Source: an uncultured Nitrososphaerota archaeon
GTDB taxonomy: Bacteria > Bacillota > Clostridia > Oscillospirales > Ruminococcaceae
Length of the DNA: 7,001 nt
Direction of reading: 5' to 3'
NCBI GenBank assembly: GCA_934869045.1
Contig: CAKXAF010000140.1
Location: forward strand, 1-7,001
In this document: positions 1 to 5,904 of the stretch, in pieces
Layout: each line of letters opens with the position of its first letter
How positions within the stretch are numbered: position 1 is the stretch's first letter
Notes under the pieces: generated by a model
Database searches by the model: none
The model's input: the letters and a program-made list of their open reading frames with translations, nothing else
Told to the model about the DNA's origin: nothing
Made by a program: the position numbers and the translations under genes

Positions 1-1
1 C

Positions 2-1693
2 TTTTTTCTTGCCCCCAAGCTCCCCTTTTGCAGCCTGCACCGGATCTTCCGAGGCGACTGGACCTTCCCGGAGGAGGACTCCGGCAAAATGGAGGGGCCT
101 AACGGCGTGGAAATCAGCTCCGTCCAACCCGACGGGGAAGATGTACTGGACGCCGTCACTCTCCCCGGGAACCATTGGGACCTGGAGACTGTCCAGCTCT
201 TTGACCAGACTGACAGCCACGATACCCTGGCCCGCACCTTTCGGGAGCCGCTCTATGTCAGGGGCCGGACCCGGGAACGAGGAAACCTCTTTCTCTTTAC
301 CGACCGTCTCACCGGAAGGGGACTTTTGCTGGTCAAGGAAAGCCCCACCCACCTGAACGTCCTCAACCAGTACCCCGCCGATCTCTCCGTTTTTGACGGG
401 ACTGCGCGCCTCCTGGGCTGCGGACTTCCAGAGGGCGGCGGCGGCCGGGATTTCCGGTGCTTCGGCTCCACCGTGGGCGTAGGGGACGGCAGCCGCATTC
501 TTTCCGAGTACAAGCGCTTTTATCTGGCTCAGTGGACCTCCGCACCGAAGCGGAGCTTCACCATGTCCAACACCTGGGGCGACCGGCACCAGGATCTGGC
601 GGTCTGCGACAGCTTCATCCGCCGGGAGATTGACGCCGCCGCCATGATCGGCATCGACATCGTCCAGATCGACGACGGCTGGCAAAAAGGGGCCACCGCC
701 AACTCCGCCCGCCGGAAGGGTGGAGTCTGGGAGGGGTATTATGCTGCGGATCCGGACTTTTGGCGGTCGGACCCGGAAAAATTTCCAGAGGGGCTGAAGC
801 CGGTGTCTGCCTATGCTGCCTCCAAAGGCGTGAAACTGGGGCTCTGGTTCTCGCCGGACTCCTCCCGGGACTTCCGCAACTGGAAGCGGGATGCCGCCGT
901 CCTCACCGAACTCTGGCGGCGCTGCGGCATCTCCCATTTCAAGCTGGACGGGGTAAAGCTCCGCACCAAGGCGGCAGAGCGGAACTACCTGTCCCTGCTT
1001 TCCCGGATTACCTCCGAAAGCAAGGGGGCTATCTTCTTCAACCAGGACATTACCGCGGAGGATCGGACCGGCTATCTCTGGCAAAAGCAATATGGGACCC
1101 TTTTTGTGGAAAACCGCTACACCACTTGGGGCAATTATTATCCTCACAACACCCTGCGGAACCTCTGGACCCTCTCCCGGTTCTTCCCCGCCCGGAAATT
1201 CCAGTTTGAACTGCTCAACAACCGCCTCAACCGGGACCGCTACAGCGGCGATCCCCTTGCGCCGGAGCAGGTGGACATCCGCTATGAATTCGCCTGCGTC
1301 TTTTTCGCGAATCCTCTCTTTTGGATGGAGCTGCAACACCTGGCCCCCGAAGACCGCGCTGCCCTGCAGAAAATCGTCGGGACCTACCGGGAATGCCGGG
1401 ACGACCTGGCAGGGGCCGAGGTTCTTCCCATCGGCCGGATGCCCTGCGGAGCTTCTCTCACCGGGTTTCAGGCTGACTGCGGCAACGGCAGCGGCTATCT
1501 GCTCCTGTTCCGGGAGCCGCTGGCCCCGAAGGCGGGCATCCTGCGCATCCGCCCGGTGGCCGCCCCCGCTTCTCTCCGCCCGCTGGCCTCCAATTTATCC
1601 AAGGACGGCTACTCCATCACCTGCGACGGCGAGTGGCTCCGGCTTTCCATGGACGCGCCCGGTTCCTACCTCCTGCTCCGCTACCGAAAGTGA
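2..1693 (+). CDS. GH36-type alpha-galactosidase-like glycoside hydrolase, 5' partial
   Basis: The frame is open from base 2 to the TGA at 1691-1693 (563 codons), so the start lies upstream. The ATG at 89 is internal: residues before it, such as HRIFRGDWTF, read as normal protein. It is probably a cytoplasmic or secreted alpha-glycosidase releasing alpha-galactosyl or related residues from oligosaccharides. An N-terminal beta-rich region (to about base 530) is followed by a TIM-barrel with MSNTWGD (near 570), the clan-D signature QIDDGW (665-682), KLGLWFSPDSS, and KLDG (941-952), whose Asp at 947-949 is the likely nucleophile. FNQDITAEDRTGY (1037-1075) and ENRYT follow, then a C-terminal beta domain. 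The usual GH36 acid/base motif is not obvious; the Asp at 1046 or 1061 could serve. Substrate is uncertain because this subgroup is, to my knowledge, little characterised. It is followed by its own terminator. Confidence 0.85.
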   Translation, partial: FFLAPKLPFCSLHRIFRGDWTFPEEDSGKMEGPNGVEISSVQPDGEDVLDAVTLPGNHWDLETVQLFDQTDSHDTLARTFREPLYVRGRTRERGNLFLFTDRLTGRGLLLVKESPTHLNVLNQYPADLSVFDGTARLLGCGLPEGGGGRDFRCFGSTVGVGDGSRILSEYKRFYLAQWTSAPKRSFTMSNTWGDRHQDLAVCDSFIRREIDAAAMIGIDIVQIDDGWQKGATANSARRKGGVWEGYYAADPDFWRSDPEKFPEGLKPVSAYAASKGVKLGLWFSPDSSRDFRNWKRDAAVLTELWRRCGISHFKLDGVKLRTKAAERNYLSLLSRITSESKGAIFFNQDITAEDRTGYLWQKQYGTLFVENRYTTWGNYYPHNTLRNLWTLSRFFPARKFQFELLNNRLNRDRYSGDPLAPEQVDIRYEFACVFFANPLFWMELQHLAPEDRAALQKIVGTYRECRDDLAGAEVLPIGRMPCGASLTGFQADCGNGSGYLLLFREPLAPKAGILRIRPVAAPASLRPLASNLSKDGYSITCDGEWLRLSMDAPGSYLLLRYRK

Positions 1694-1696
1694 CAA

Positions 1697-1725
1697 GTCT
1701 ATTCTATCCGTTTTTCCCATAAACT
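1697..1725 (+). promoter_or_regulatory. Possible sigma-E-like promoter upstream of the M23-M50 pair
   Basis: GTCTATT at 1697-1703, a 14-base gap, then CATAAACT at 1718-1725. The Bacillus mother-cell sigma-E consensus is roughly KMATATT, 13-15 bases, CATACANT. The -10 matches at all but one position, the -35 at five of seven. No sigma-A promoter is evident before the M23 gene. The weak point is that transcription would start at about the left arm of the terminator hairpin at 1732. Confidence 0.3.
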
Positions 1726-1731
1726 GATAGC

Positions 1732-1772
1732 AGCCCCGTCCGCCGGACTCCGGCAGGACGGGGCTTTTCTTC
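1732..1772 (+). terminator. Rho-independent terminator after the glycosidase gene
   Basis: AGCCCCGTCC (1732-1741) pairs perfectly with GGACGGGGCT (1756-1765). Inside it GCCGG (1742-1746) pairs with CCGGC (1750-1754) over an ACT loop, with one bulged A at 1755. A TTTTCTTC tract follows. It lies 38 bases after the glycosidase stop and ends just before the ribosome binding site of the next gene. Confidence 0.85.
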
Positions 1773-1789
1773 AGGAAAGGAAGACGTTC

Positions 1790-2344
1790 ATGTGCTCACC
1801 TGCCCGCTGCCTGGCCGCTCTCCTGGCGGTCCTTCTCCTGCTGCTTCCCCAGAGCAGCGCCGCCGCAGAGGATTTCGACCTCCTCCCTCCTCCCGCCTAC
1901 GCAGATTTCTCCCCCTATCAGATGACGGTCCCCCTCGCCCTGCCAGTGGAACGTCCCGACGTGAACAGCCCCTTCGGCTGGCGCTTTCATCCTCTTTCCG
2001 GCGTGCTGGACTTTCACACCGGCATCGACCTGTCCGGAAAGGAAGGCAGCCCCATCCGTGCAGCCCTGAGCGGCACGGTGGAAACCGCCGGGTTTCACCC
2101 CAGCTACGGCAACTACCTTATCCTGGACCACCACAACGGTTTTTCAACCCTCTACGCCCACTGCAGCCGCCTGCTGGCAGAGGAGGGCGATGTGATCCGT
2201 AAGGGGGAAACCATCGCCGAAATCGGTTCCACCGGCGACGCGACGGGGCCGCATCTGCACTTCGAGGTCCGCCTGAACGGCGTCTGCCTGGATCCGGCCT
2301 TGGCTCTGGGTATCTCCGGCATACCGGAGGGTACCGATGCTTGA
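1790..2344 (+). CDS. M23 family metallopeptidase, SpoIVFA-like position and architecture
   Basis: A 184-residue exported LytM/M23-type protein. Residues 1-26 form a signal peptide or N-terminal anchor (hydrophobic 8-19, possible cleavage after SSAAA). The M23 domain spans about 58-170. All expected active-site residues are present: H76 and D80 in HTGID, H124 in YAHCS, and H155/H157 in GPHLHF. It may therefore cleave peptidoglycan cross-bridge peptides, unlike Bacillus SpoIVFA, whose LytM domain is, as I recall, degenerate. The start is supported by AAGGAAG at 1777-1783, six bases before ATG. It overlaps the M50 gene by 8 bases, implying coupled translation. This M23-then-M50 order matches spoIVFA-spoIVFB, where SpoIVFA holds the SpoIVFB protease inactive until signalled. 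A plain cell-wall hydrolase is the alternative. Confidence 0.85.
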   Translation: MCSPARCLAALLAVLLLLLPQSSAAAEDFDLLPPPAYADFSPYQMTVPLALPVERPDVNSPFGWRFHPLSGVLDFHTGIDLSGKEGSPIRAALSGTVETAGFHPSYGNYLILDHHNGFSTLYAHCSRLLAEEGDVIRKGETIAEIGSTGDATGPHLHFEVRLNGVCLDPALALGISGIPEGTDA

Positions 2345-2924
2345 ATTTGTCTGCAAAAAGCTGCGGATTGTGGTACGCTTTTCCTTCTTTGCCGTTCTGC
2401 TGCTGATGCTGGAGCTGCTCAAAAGCGACTGGGGGCTTTGGTGCGCGGGGGCGAGCCTCCTCCATGAGGCGGGGCATATCCTTGCCTATGCCGCTGTGGG
2501 CTCCGCCCCCCGGGAAATCCACTTTGAGTGCGGCGGAATCCGGATCGTGCCGCCCGAAGCCCTGCTGCGCCCCAAAAAAGAAGCCCTGGTTCTGGCGGCG
2601 GGCAGCTTCGCCAATTTCCTTGCCGGCGGGATCCTGCTGACCCTGGGATGTCGGTATGCCGCCGGCTTCCACCTGCTGCTTGGCGCATTTAATCTGCTCC
2701 CGCTGCGTGCCCTGGACGGCGGGCAGCTTCTCGGCCTGCTGGCGGAGCGCTTTTTCAGCCTCCGGACAGCGGAGCGCCTCTGTCAGGCAGTCAGCCTGCT
2801 TTTTCTGGCCCCGCTTCTCTGGGGCGGATGGCTGCTTTTCCAGCAGAGTGGAAACTTTTCCCTTCTCCTGACCCTGGCCTGCCTGCTGGCCGCCACCTTT
2901 CCCGCCAGGCGGAAAAGCGTTTGA
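2337..2924 (+). CDS. M50 family site-2 protease, SpoIVFB-like
   Basis: A 195-residue polytopic membrane zinc protease of the M50B kind, which cuts substrates within or near the membrane. HEAGH at residues 43-47 gives the two zinc histidines and the catalytic Glu. AGSFAN at 88-93 matches the conserved small-residue/Asn loop of the family, and NLLPLRALDGGQ at 119-130 supplies the third zinc ligand, D127. Hydrophobic segments lie at roughly 11-28, 33-54, 84-104, 110-122, 148-165 and 172-190. GGAGGG at 2326-2331 sits five bases before the ATG, inside the M23 gene. In Bacillus, SpoIVFB activates pro-sigma-K in the mother cell; the adjacent M23 gene makes that role plausible here. The protein is much shorter than Bacillus SpoIVFB because it lacks a C-terminal CBS domain. 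Family certain, sporulation role inferred. Confidence 0.87.
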   Translation: MLEFVCKKLRIVVRFSFFAVLLLMLELLKSDWGLWCAGASLLHEAGHILAYAAVGSAPREIHFECGGIRIVPPEALLRPKKEALVLAAGSFANFLAGGILLTLGCRYAAGFHLLLGAFNLLPLRALDGGQLLGLLAERFFSLRTAERLCQAVSLLFLAPLLWGGWLLFQQSGNFSLLLTLACLLAATFPARRKSV

Positions 2925-2949
2925 ACTTTCCGGGCGGGCATGGTATAAT
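2921..2949 (+). promoter_or_regulatory. Sigma-A type promoter overlapping the M50 stop codon
   Basis: TTGAAC (2921-2926), a 17-base spacer, and a perfect TATAAT (2944-2949). The -35 overlaps the M50 stop codon; the -10 is the first six bases of repeat copy 1. Transcription would begin near 2956 and head towards the LacI gene, but it meets a terminator-like hairpin at 2978-2999. Confidence 0.6.
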
Positions 2950-2989
2950 AACCTCAAAGACTTTTCCTGCGGAAAACAAAGGCCGCTTC
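2944..2989 (+). repeat. 46-bp intergenic repeat, copy 1
   Basis: Begins TATAATAACCTCAAAG and ends AAAGGCCGCTTC, with one mismatch to copy 2 (A at 2960 against T at 3123). It contains a short hairpin, TTTTCC (2962-2967) with GGAAAA (2971-2976) over TGC. The similarity stops sharply at both ends. Two close copies between genes suggest a dispersed promoter- or REP-like element, family unknown. Confidence 0.85.
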
Positions 2990-2999
2990 CGCGGCTTTT
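2978..2999 (+). terminator. Terminator-like hairpin inside the M50-lacI gap
   Basis: AAAGGCCGC (2978-2986) pairs with GCGGCTTTT (2991-2999) over a TTCC loop, with one G-T wobble. The T run is part of the stem and is followed by GGG rather than more Ts, so it may be only a weak terminator or attenuator. It could end the M23-M50 transcript or stop the short transcript from the promoter at 2921. Confidence 0.45.
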
Positions 3000-3039
3000 G
3001 GGCCTGGCGGCCCACTTGAGAACATTGTATCAGCGTCCG

Positions 3040-3100
3040 GTTTTGCTGACGCAAAACAGCGGCGGCCCTGCCGCCTTCCGAATCCTTTCGGTTTCGGCGG
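3040..3100 (+). other. Cluster of hairpins upstream of the LacI gene
   Basis: Three inverted repeats lie close together: GTTTTGC (3040-3046) with GCAAAAC (3051-3057); GGCGGC (3061-3066) with GCCGCC (3070-3075); and CCGCC (3071-3075) plus CCGAA (3078-3082) with TTCGG (3087-3091) plus GGCGG (3096-3100). The second and third share 3071-3075 and cannot form together. The first could also be a protein-binding site. Confidence 0.5.
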
Positions 3101-3106
3101 ACGCAA

Positions 3107-3152
3107 TATAATAACCTCAAAGTCTTTTCCTGCGGAAAACAAAGGCCGCTTC
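3107..3152 (+). repeat. 46-bp intergenic repeat, copy 2
   Basis: It matches copy 1 at 45 of 46 positions, 163 bases downstream, and again starts with TATAAT (3107-3112). No good -35 is found at 16-18 bases upstream (CCTTTC region), so promoter activity of this copy is doubtful. After the shared end the flank is GGGCAAG, so it lacks the terminator-like hairpin that follows copy 1. It ends 35 bases before the LacI start. Confidence 0.85.
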
Positions 3153-3187
3153 GGGCAAGAAAGCTCTAGCTGAAAGGAGCCGCAACC

Positions 3188-4195
3188 ATGGCAACGATCA
3201 AGGATATCGCCGCCCTCAGCGGCGTCTCCATCGCAACGGTGTCCAAGCATATCAACGGCATCCCTGTCAAGGAGCAGAACCGCCTGCGCATCGATGCTGC
3301 CATCTCTGAACTGGGCTATCAGGTCAACATCGCCGCCCGAACCCTCAAAACCCGCCGCTCGATGACCGTCGGCATCCTCCTGGACAGCCTTTCCAACCTC
3401 TTTTACACCTCGGTGATCTCCGAGGCTGAGGAGCTTTTGCAGGAAAAGGGCTACACCTCGATCCTTTTTGAAACCAAAGGCTCCCTCCAAAGGGCTCTCC
3501 GGGGAATCGACCTGTTTTCCTCCAAGTCAGCGGACGGGATCCTCTATCTTTCCAGCCAGTGCAGCCGGGAGGTCATCACCCGCTGCGCCGGACTTTCGAT
3601 CCCCCTGACTGTGGTGGACTCCATCACCCCGGATGCATCTCCGTCCTGCGACTTCGTCCTGACGGAAAATGCACGGGGCGCTTTCAGCGCGGTGGAATAC
3701 CTCCGGGGCCAGGGCCACCGGGATATCGCGGTAATCACAGGCTCCGCCGCGCATTTTTCCGCCAACGAACGGCTCCGAGGCTACCAAAACGCCCTCCGCC
3801 AGGCCAATCTTCCCCTCCGGGAAGATTGGATCCTTCGGGATGAATATAATATTGACGGCGGCTACCGCTGTGTCCGCCGCCTGCTGAAAAGCCCGGCTCA
3901 GCCCACCGCTCTGTTGGTCTGCAATTATTTCATGGCCGTAGGCGCGGTAATGGCGCTCAATGAATCCAATACCGCGATCCCAGATCAGCTTTCCGTGGTA
4001 AGCTTCGACGAGATCGAACTGATCAAAGCGATGAAGCCGCGCCTGACTACCATAAACCAGCAGACCTCCGTCATTGCCGCCCGGGCCGTGGAGTGCCTGA
4101 CCGCCCGCATCAACGGCAGCCAGGAGGAGGAAAAGGTCCAGCTGGTCCCAACTGTCATGGTAGAACGGGATTCGGTAGCCCAACGGAGGCCTTAA
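3188..4195 (+). CDS. LacI/GalR-family transcriptional regulator
   Basis: A 335-residue, normal-length LacI-family DNA-binding protein. The helix-turn-helix is at residues 3-24 (TIKDIAALSGVS..TVSKHING), the hinge helix at about 47-58 (NIAARTLKTRRS, with L53 in the CpG-intercalating position), and a periplasmic-binding-protein-like effector domain covers about 60-330 (ERLRGYQNAL, SVVSFDEIE, PRLTTINQQ). Recognition-helix residues I15-A16-T17 resemble the V/M-A-T of GalR and CcpA, whose operators have an AA-N-CG-N-TT core. The typical ND in the effector domain appears as CNYF, so the ligand may be unusual. AAAGGAG at 3173-3179 sits eight bases before ATG. It probably senses a sugar and may control fucI through the palindrome at 5905; its ligand cannot be read from the sequence. 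Confidence 0.93.
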   Translation: MATIKDIAALSGVSIATVSKHINGIPVKEQNRLRIDAAISELGYQVNIAARTLKTRRSMTVGILLDSLSNLFYTSVISEAEELLQEKGYTSILFETKGSLQRALRGIDLFSSKSADGILYLSSQCSREVITRCAGLSIPLTVVDSITPDASPSCDFVLTENARGAFSAVEYLRGQGHRDIAVITGSAAHFSANERLRGYQNALRQANLPLREDWILRDEYNIDGGYRCVRRLLKSPAQPTALLVCNYFMAVGAVMALNESNTAIPDQLSVVSFDEIELIKAMKPRLTTINQQTSVIAARAVECLTARINGSQEEEKVQLVPTVMVERDSVAQRRP

Positions 4196-4214
4196 AATTT
4201 TCATTTATAAATGA

Positions 4215-4269
4215 GCGCATCCCATCTGTTTCTCGCTTGAGTGACAGATGGGATGCGCCCGTTTTCTTT
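4215..4269. terminator. Convergent, probably bidirectional terminator
   Basis: GCGCATCCCATCTGT (4215-4229) pairs perfectly over 15 bp with ACAGATGGGATGCGC (4244-4258), with a 14-base loop that can itself pair CTC with GAG. On the plus strand CCGTTTTCTTTT follows, fitting a terminator for the LacI gene. On the minus strand the outgoing sequence is A/T-rich (CATTTATAAATG then AAAATTTT), so it may also end the convergent PHP gene. Confidence 0.85.
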
Positions 4270-4299
4270 TGGAAACCGTTTTAAAAAATGGAACGCTCT

Positions 4300-5664
4300 T
4301 TACTTGACAGTACGGAAATATTTCCGGAACAGCCGGGCGGATTTTGCGGACATCCGCTCAAGCTCGGCCCTATCGGCCTCGCCCACATAGTATTCACGCA
4401 TCAGCTCACCGTCCATGGCGGCGATCCGATCATGGATGGGATACCAGTTGTCCATGAGGAAGCAGGCATATTTCTGAAGGCGGTGCTCCCCAACCAGGCG
4501 GTACTCTTTGGAAATGGTGTCCACCGCCACAGAGTACTTGTCCTTTATGGACTGGAGAATGTCCGTCCGCTGATTTTCATGGGCAAATACAATGGTGGAA
4601 CAGATCGCACCGTTCCGGTTATGCTCAGTACTGGAATGGCTGTCGGTGGAACCGACGATGGGATGGACCCGGCCGTATCGATACTCGTCGTAGTAAAGTG
4701 CCGTCTGAAACCCGTTTTGCTCATAATAACTCTCTCCGCCCAGCACTTCAAAGGCATCAAAGGGGTGCTTTTCCATCATATAACGAGTGAACGCCTCCGG
4801 AATTTGCCACATGTCAGAGATCCAATAGGGGTGCGCGAAAATTCCCAGGCCGCCGGCCTCTCGGATTTTCTGGAAAGCCCAGACACACACCGCATAGGAG
4901 GTTTTGTCAACATTTTCCGGACAGTCGGCGCAGACCTCCGATTTCTCAATTTCCCGGATCTGCCGCTGGTACTCCTCCTCTGAAAGGATTGCAGGCGCCG
5001 AATAGCCTTCCAGAACGCGCTCTTCCGTCTTTCCGGCCGTGTCGACATAGTTTGCCAAGGAAGGCAGCAGACCATTCACAGAGAAAGTGCCGCCTGCGTT
5101 GACAATATGAACGTTTGTCATCGGCAGATGGACCTCCTCGCCGGGGAGAATATTCAGCTCCATCTCCACGTCCCGATAAGCGCTGCGGGCCTCCAAGGAG
5201 GGATAGTACCGGCCGTGGTCAGTTATGACGATAAAATCGTATCCGATCCTGCGGTAGTTCGCGCAGACGATAGCGGGATCCTCTTTACCATCTGAACGGA
5301 AGGTGTGCATATGCAGATCGCCGCGGAGAGGAATCCTGCAAGCAAGGTCGGGAGCCAGGGCATAAACGGAAAGCTGCACGACGGAGGTGTCTCCCTGAAA
5401 GACGCGGATAAAATGCTCGCATTCAGCGCTGGCTGTGTAGGTAAAGCGCAGTGCGCCGTCCTCATCGGGGGACAAATCGAAAATGGTCTGGTTCCACGCA
5501 GAAAATTCCTGCCGCGAACTTCCAGAGTCCAAGCGATGCACCGAAACGCGGCAGATGCCGGAAAATTCCGCATGCTTTCCCAAGGGCTTAACGGTGATCT
5601 CCGTCGGCTCATTCATCGGAAAGACCTTTGGATAAACGTCATAGTTGTAGAGGGCCGGCTGCAT
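4300..5664 (-). CDS. PHP-superfamily metallohydrolase (CehA/McbA-like) with N-terminal beta domain
   Basis: A 454-residue, probably cytoplasmic metal-dependent hydrolase; no signal peptide is seen. Residues 1-110 form a beta-strand-rich domain I do not recognise. The PHP domain starts at GDLHMHTFRSDG (115-126; H118, H120, D125) and continues with VITDHG (146-151), PGEEVH (174-179), FAHPYW (276-281) and GSTDSHSS (338-345), which together give a full set of metal-binding His/Asp/Glu. PHP enzymes hydrolyse phosphoesters, and CehA/McbA relatives also cleave esters or carbamates; the substrate here is unknown. The stop is TAA. The start at 5664 is chosen because GGAGG (5676-5672) lies seven bases upstream; ATG at 5670 would be one base from it, and TTG at 5688 has no such site. 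It is convergent with the LacI gene and divergent from fucI. Confidence 0.88.
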   Translation of the reverse strand: MQPALYNYDVYPKVFPMNEPTEITVKPLGKHAEFSGICRVSVHRLDSGSSRQEFSAWNQTIFDLSPDEDGALRFTYTASAECEHFIRVFQGDTSVVQLSVYALAPDLACRIPLRGDLHMHTFRSDGKEDPAIVCANYRRIGYDFIVITDHGRYYPSLEARSAYRDVEMELNILPGEEVHLPMTNVHIVNAGGTFSVNGLLPSLANYVDTAGKTEERVLEGYSAPAILSEEEYQRQIREIEKSEVCADCPENVDKTSYAVCVWAFQKIREAGGLGIFAHPYWISDMWQIPEAFTRYMMEKHPFDAFEVLGGESYYEQNGFQTALYYDEYRYGRVHPIVGSTDSHSSTEHNRNGAICSTIVFAHENQRTDILQSIKDKYSVAVDTISKEYRLVGEHRLQKYACFLMDNWYPIHDRIAAMDGELMREYYVGEADRAELERMSAKSARLFRKYFRTVK

Positions 5665-5671
5665 GTTCATT

Positions 5672-5676
5672 CCTCC
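5672..5676 (-). promoter_or_regulatory. Ribosome binding site setting the PHP gene start
   Basis: On the minus strand it reads GGAGG, then seven bases, then ATG at 5664. This placement rules out the nearer ATG at 5670 and makes the TTG at 5688 unlikely. Confidence 0.8.
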
Positions 5677-5699
5677 AGTGAAGATCAAATTTTATTTTG

Positions 5700-5728
5700 A
5701 TTATACGCGCTCCTTAAGGCAATGTCAA
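5700..5728 (-). promoter_or_regulatory. Consensus sigma-A promoter for the PHP gene
   Basis: On the minus strand TTGACA (5728-5723), exactly 17 bases, and TATAAT (5705-5700): both hexamers perfect. Predicted start near 5693, giving a leader of roughly 30 bases to the ATG at 5664. Confidence 0.85.
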
Positions 5729-5734
5729 CAAAAG

Positions 5735-5763
5735 ATTCGTTATGCCACCTGCCGCATTCGTTT
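5735..5763. repeat. Tandem ATTCGTT sites in the divergent control region
   Basis: ATTCGTT occurs at 5735-5741 and ATTCGTTT at 5756-5763, 21 bases apart (two helical turns) on the same face of the DNA. They lie just upstream of the PHP promoter's -35, where an activator could bind. This is a possible regulator site only. Confidence 0.3.
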
Positions 5764-5824
5764 ATAAAAGAAATAATCTCATCTTTCTTCAGCCAGCTTC
5801 TTCCGAGCAGAAGCATAAAAACCG

Positions 5825-5853
5825 TTGACATCTGCCCGGAATCATGCTAAAAT
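5825..5853 (+). promoter_or_regulatory. Sigma-A promoter for fucI
   Basis: TTGACA (5825-5830), 17 bases, TAAAAT (5848-5853). Transcription should begin near 5860, leaving a leader of about 77 bases that contains a hairpin and the operator palindrome. Confidence 0.8.
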
Positions 5854-5863
5854 AAATATGAAG

Positions 5864-5889
5864 AATAGGCAGACGAGGTTCTGCTTATT
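5864..5889 (+). promoter_or_regulatory. Hairpin at the 5' end of the fucI leader
   Basis: AATAGGCAGA (5864-5873) pairs with TCTGCTTATT (5880-5889) over CGAGGT, ten pairs including one G-U. It lies within a few bases of the predicted transcript start and is followed by TTATTT. It could stabilise the mRNA, act as a weak attenuator, or be a protein-binding inverted repeat. Confidence 0.4.
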
Positions 5890-5904
5890 TTATTTACCCA
5901 AACC

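Noticed and set aside
89..91. ATG at 89 as the start of the glycosidase
   Set aside because: The frame is open to the window edge and the residues before it fit the protein; no ribosome binding site precedes it.
9..356. Alternative-frame open frames over the glycosidase, LacI, PHP and fucI genes
   Set aside because: All are low-complexity Pro/Arg/Ser-rich translations of GC-rich coding DNA in the wrong frame, overlapping genes with clear domain motifs.
2911..2925. Partial LacI/CcpA-like core AAGCGTTT overlapping the -35 at 2921
   Set aside because: Only the core matches, the flanks fail, and the bases are codons of the protease C-terminus; too weak to call an autoregulatory site.
2791..3490. 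Two minus-strand open frames (2791-3120 and 2954-3490) sharing a KRPLFSAGK-x-FEVII peptide
   Set aside because: The shared peptide is just the translation of the 46-bp repeat on the minus strand. The rest is antisense to the M50 or LacI genes, with no convincing start signal.
4202..4213. Palindrome CATTTATAAATG
   Set aside because: It lacks the central CG of a LacI operator and sits between gene ends next to the terminator, probably serving as its A/T-rich flank.
4271..4284. cre-like sequence GGAAACCGTTTTAA
   Set aside because: It lies between the 3' ends of convergent genes, where no promoter is present to be controlled.
4303..4308. TTGACA near the end of the PHP gene as a plus-strand promoter
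   Set aside because: It lies in antisense coding sequence and has no -10 box at a suitable distance.
4313..4326. Perfect palindrome CGGAAATATTTCCG
   Set aside because: It lies within the coding end of the PHP gene (Lys-Tyr-Phe-Arg codons) with no regulatory context; chance is the simplest explanation.
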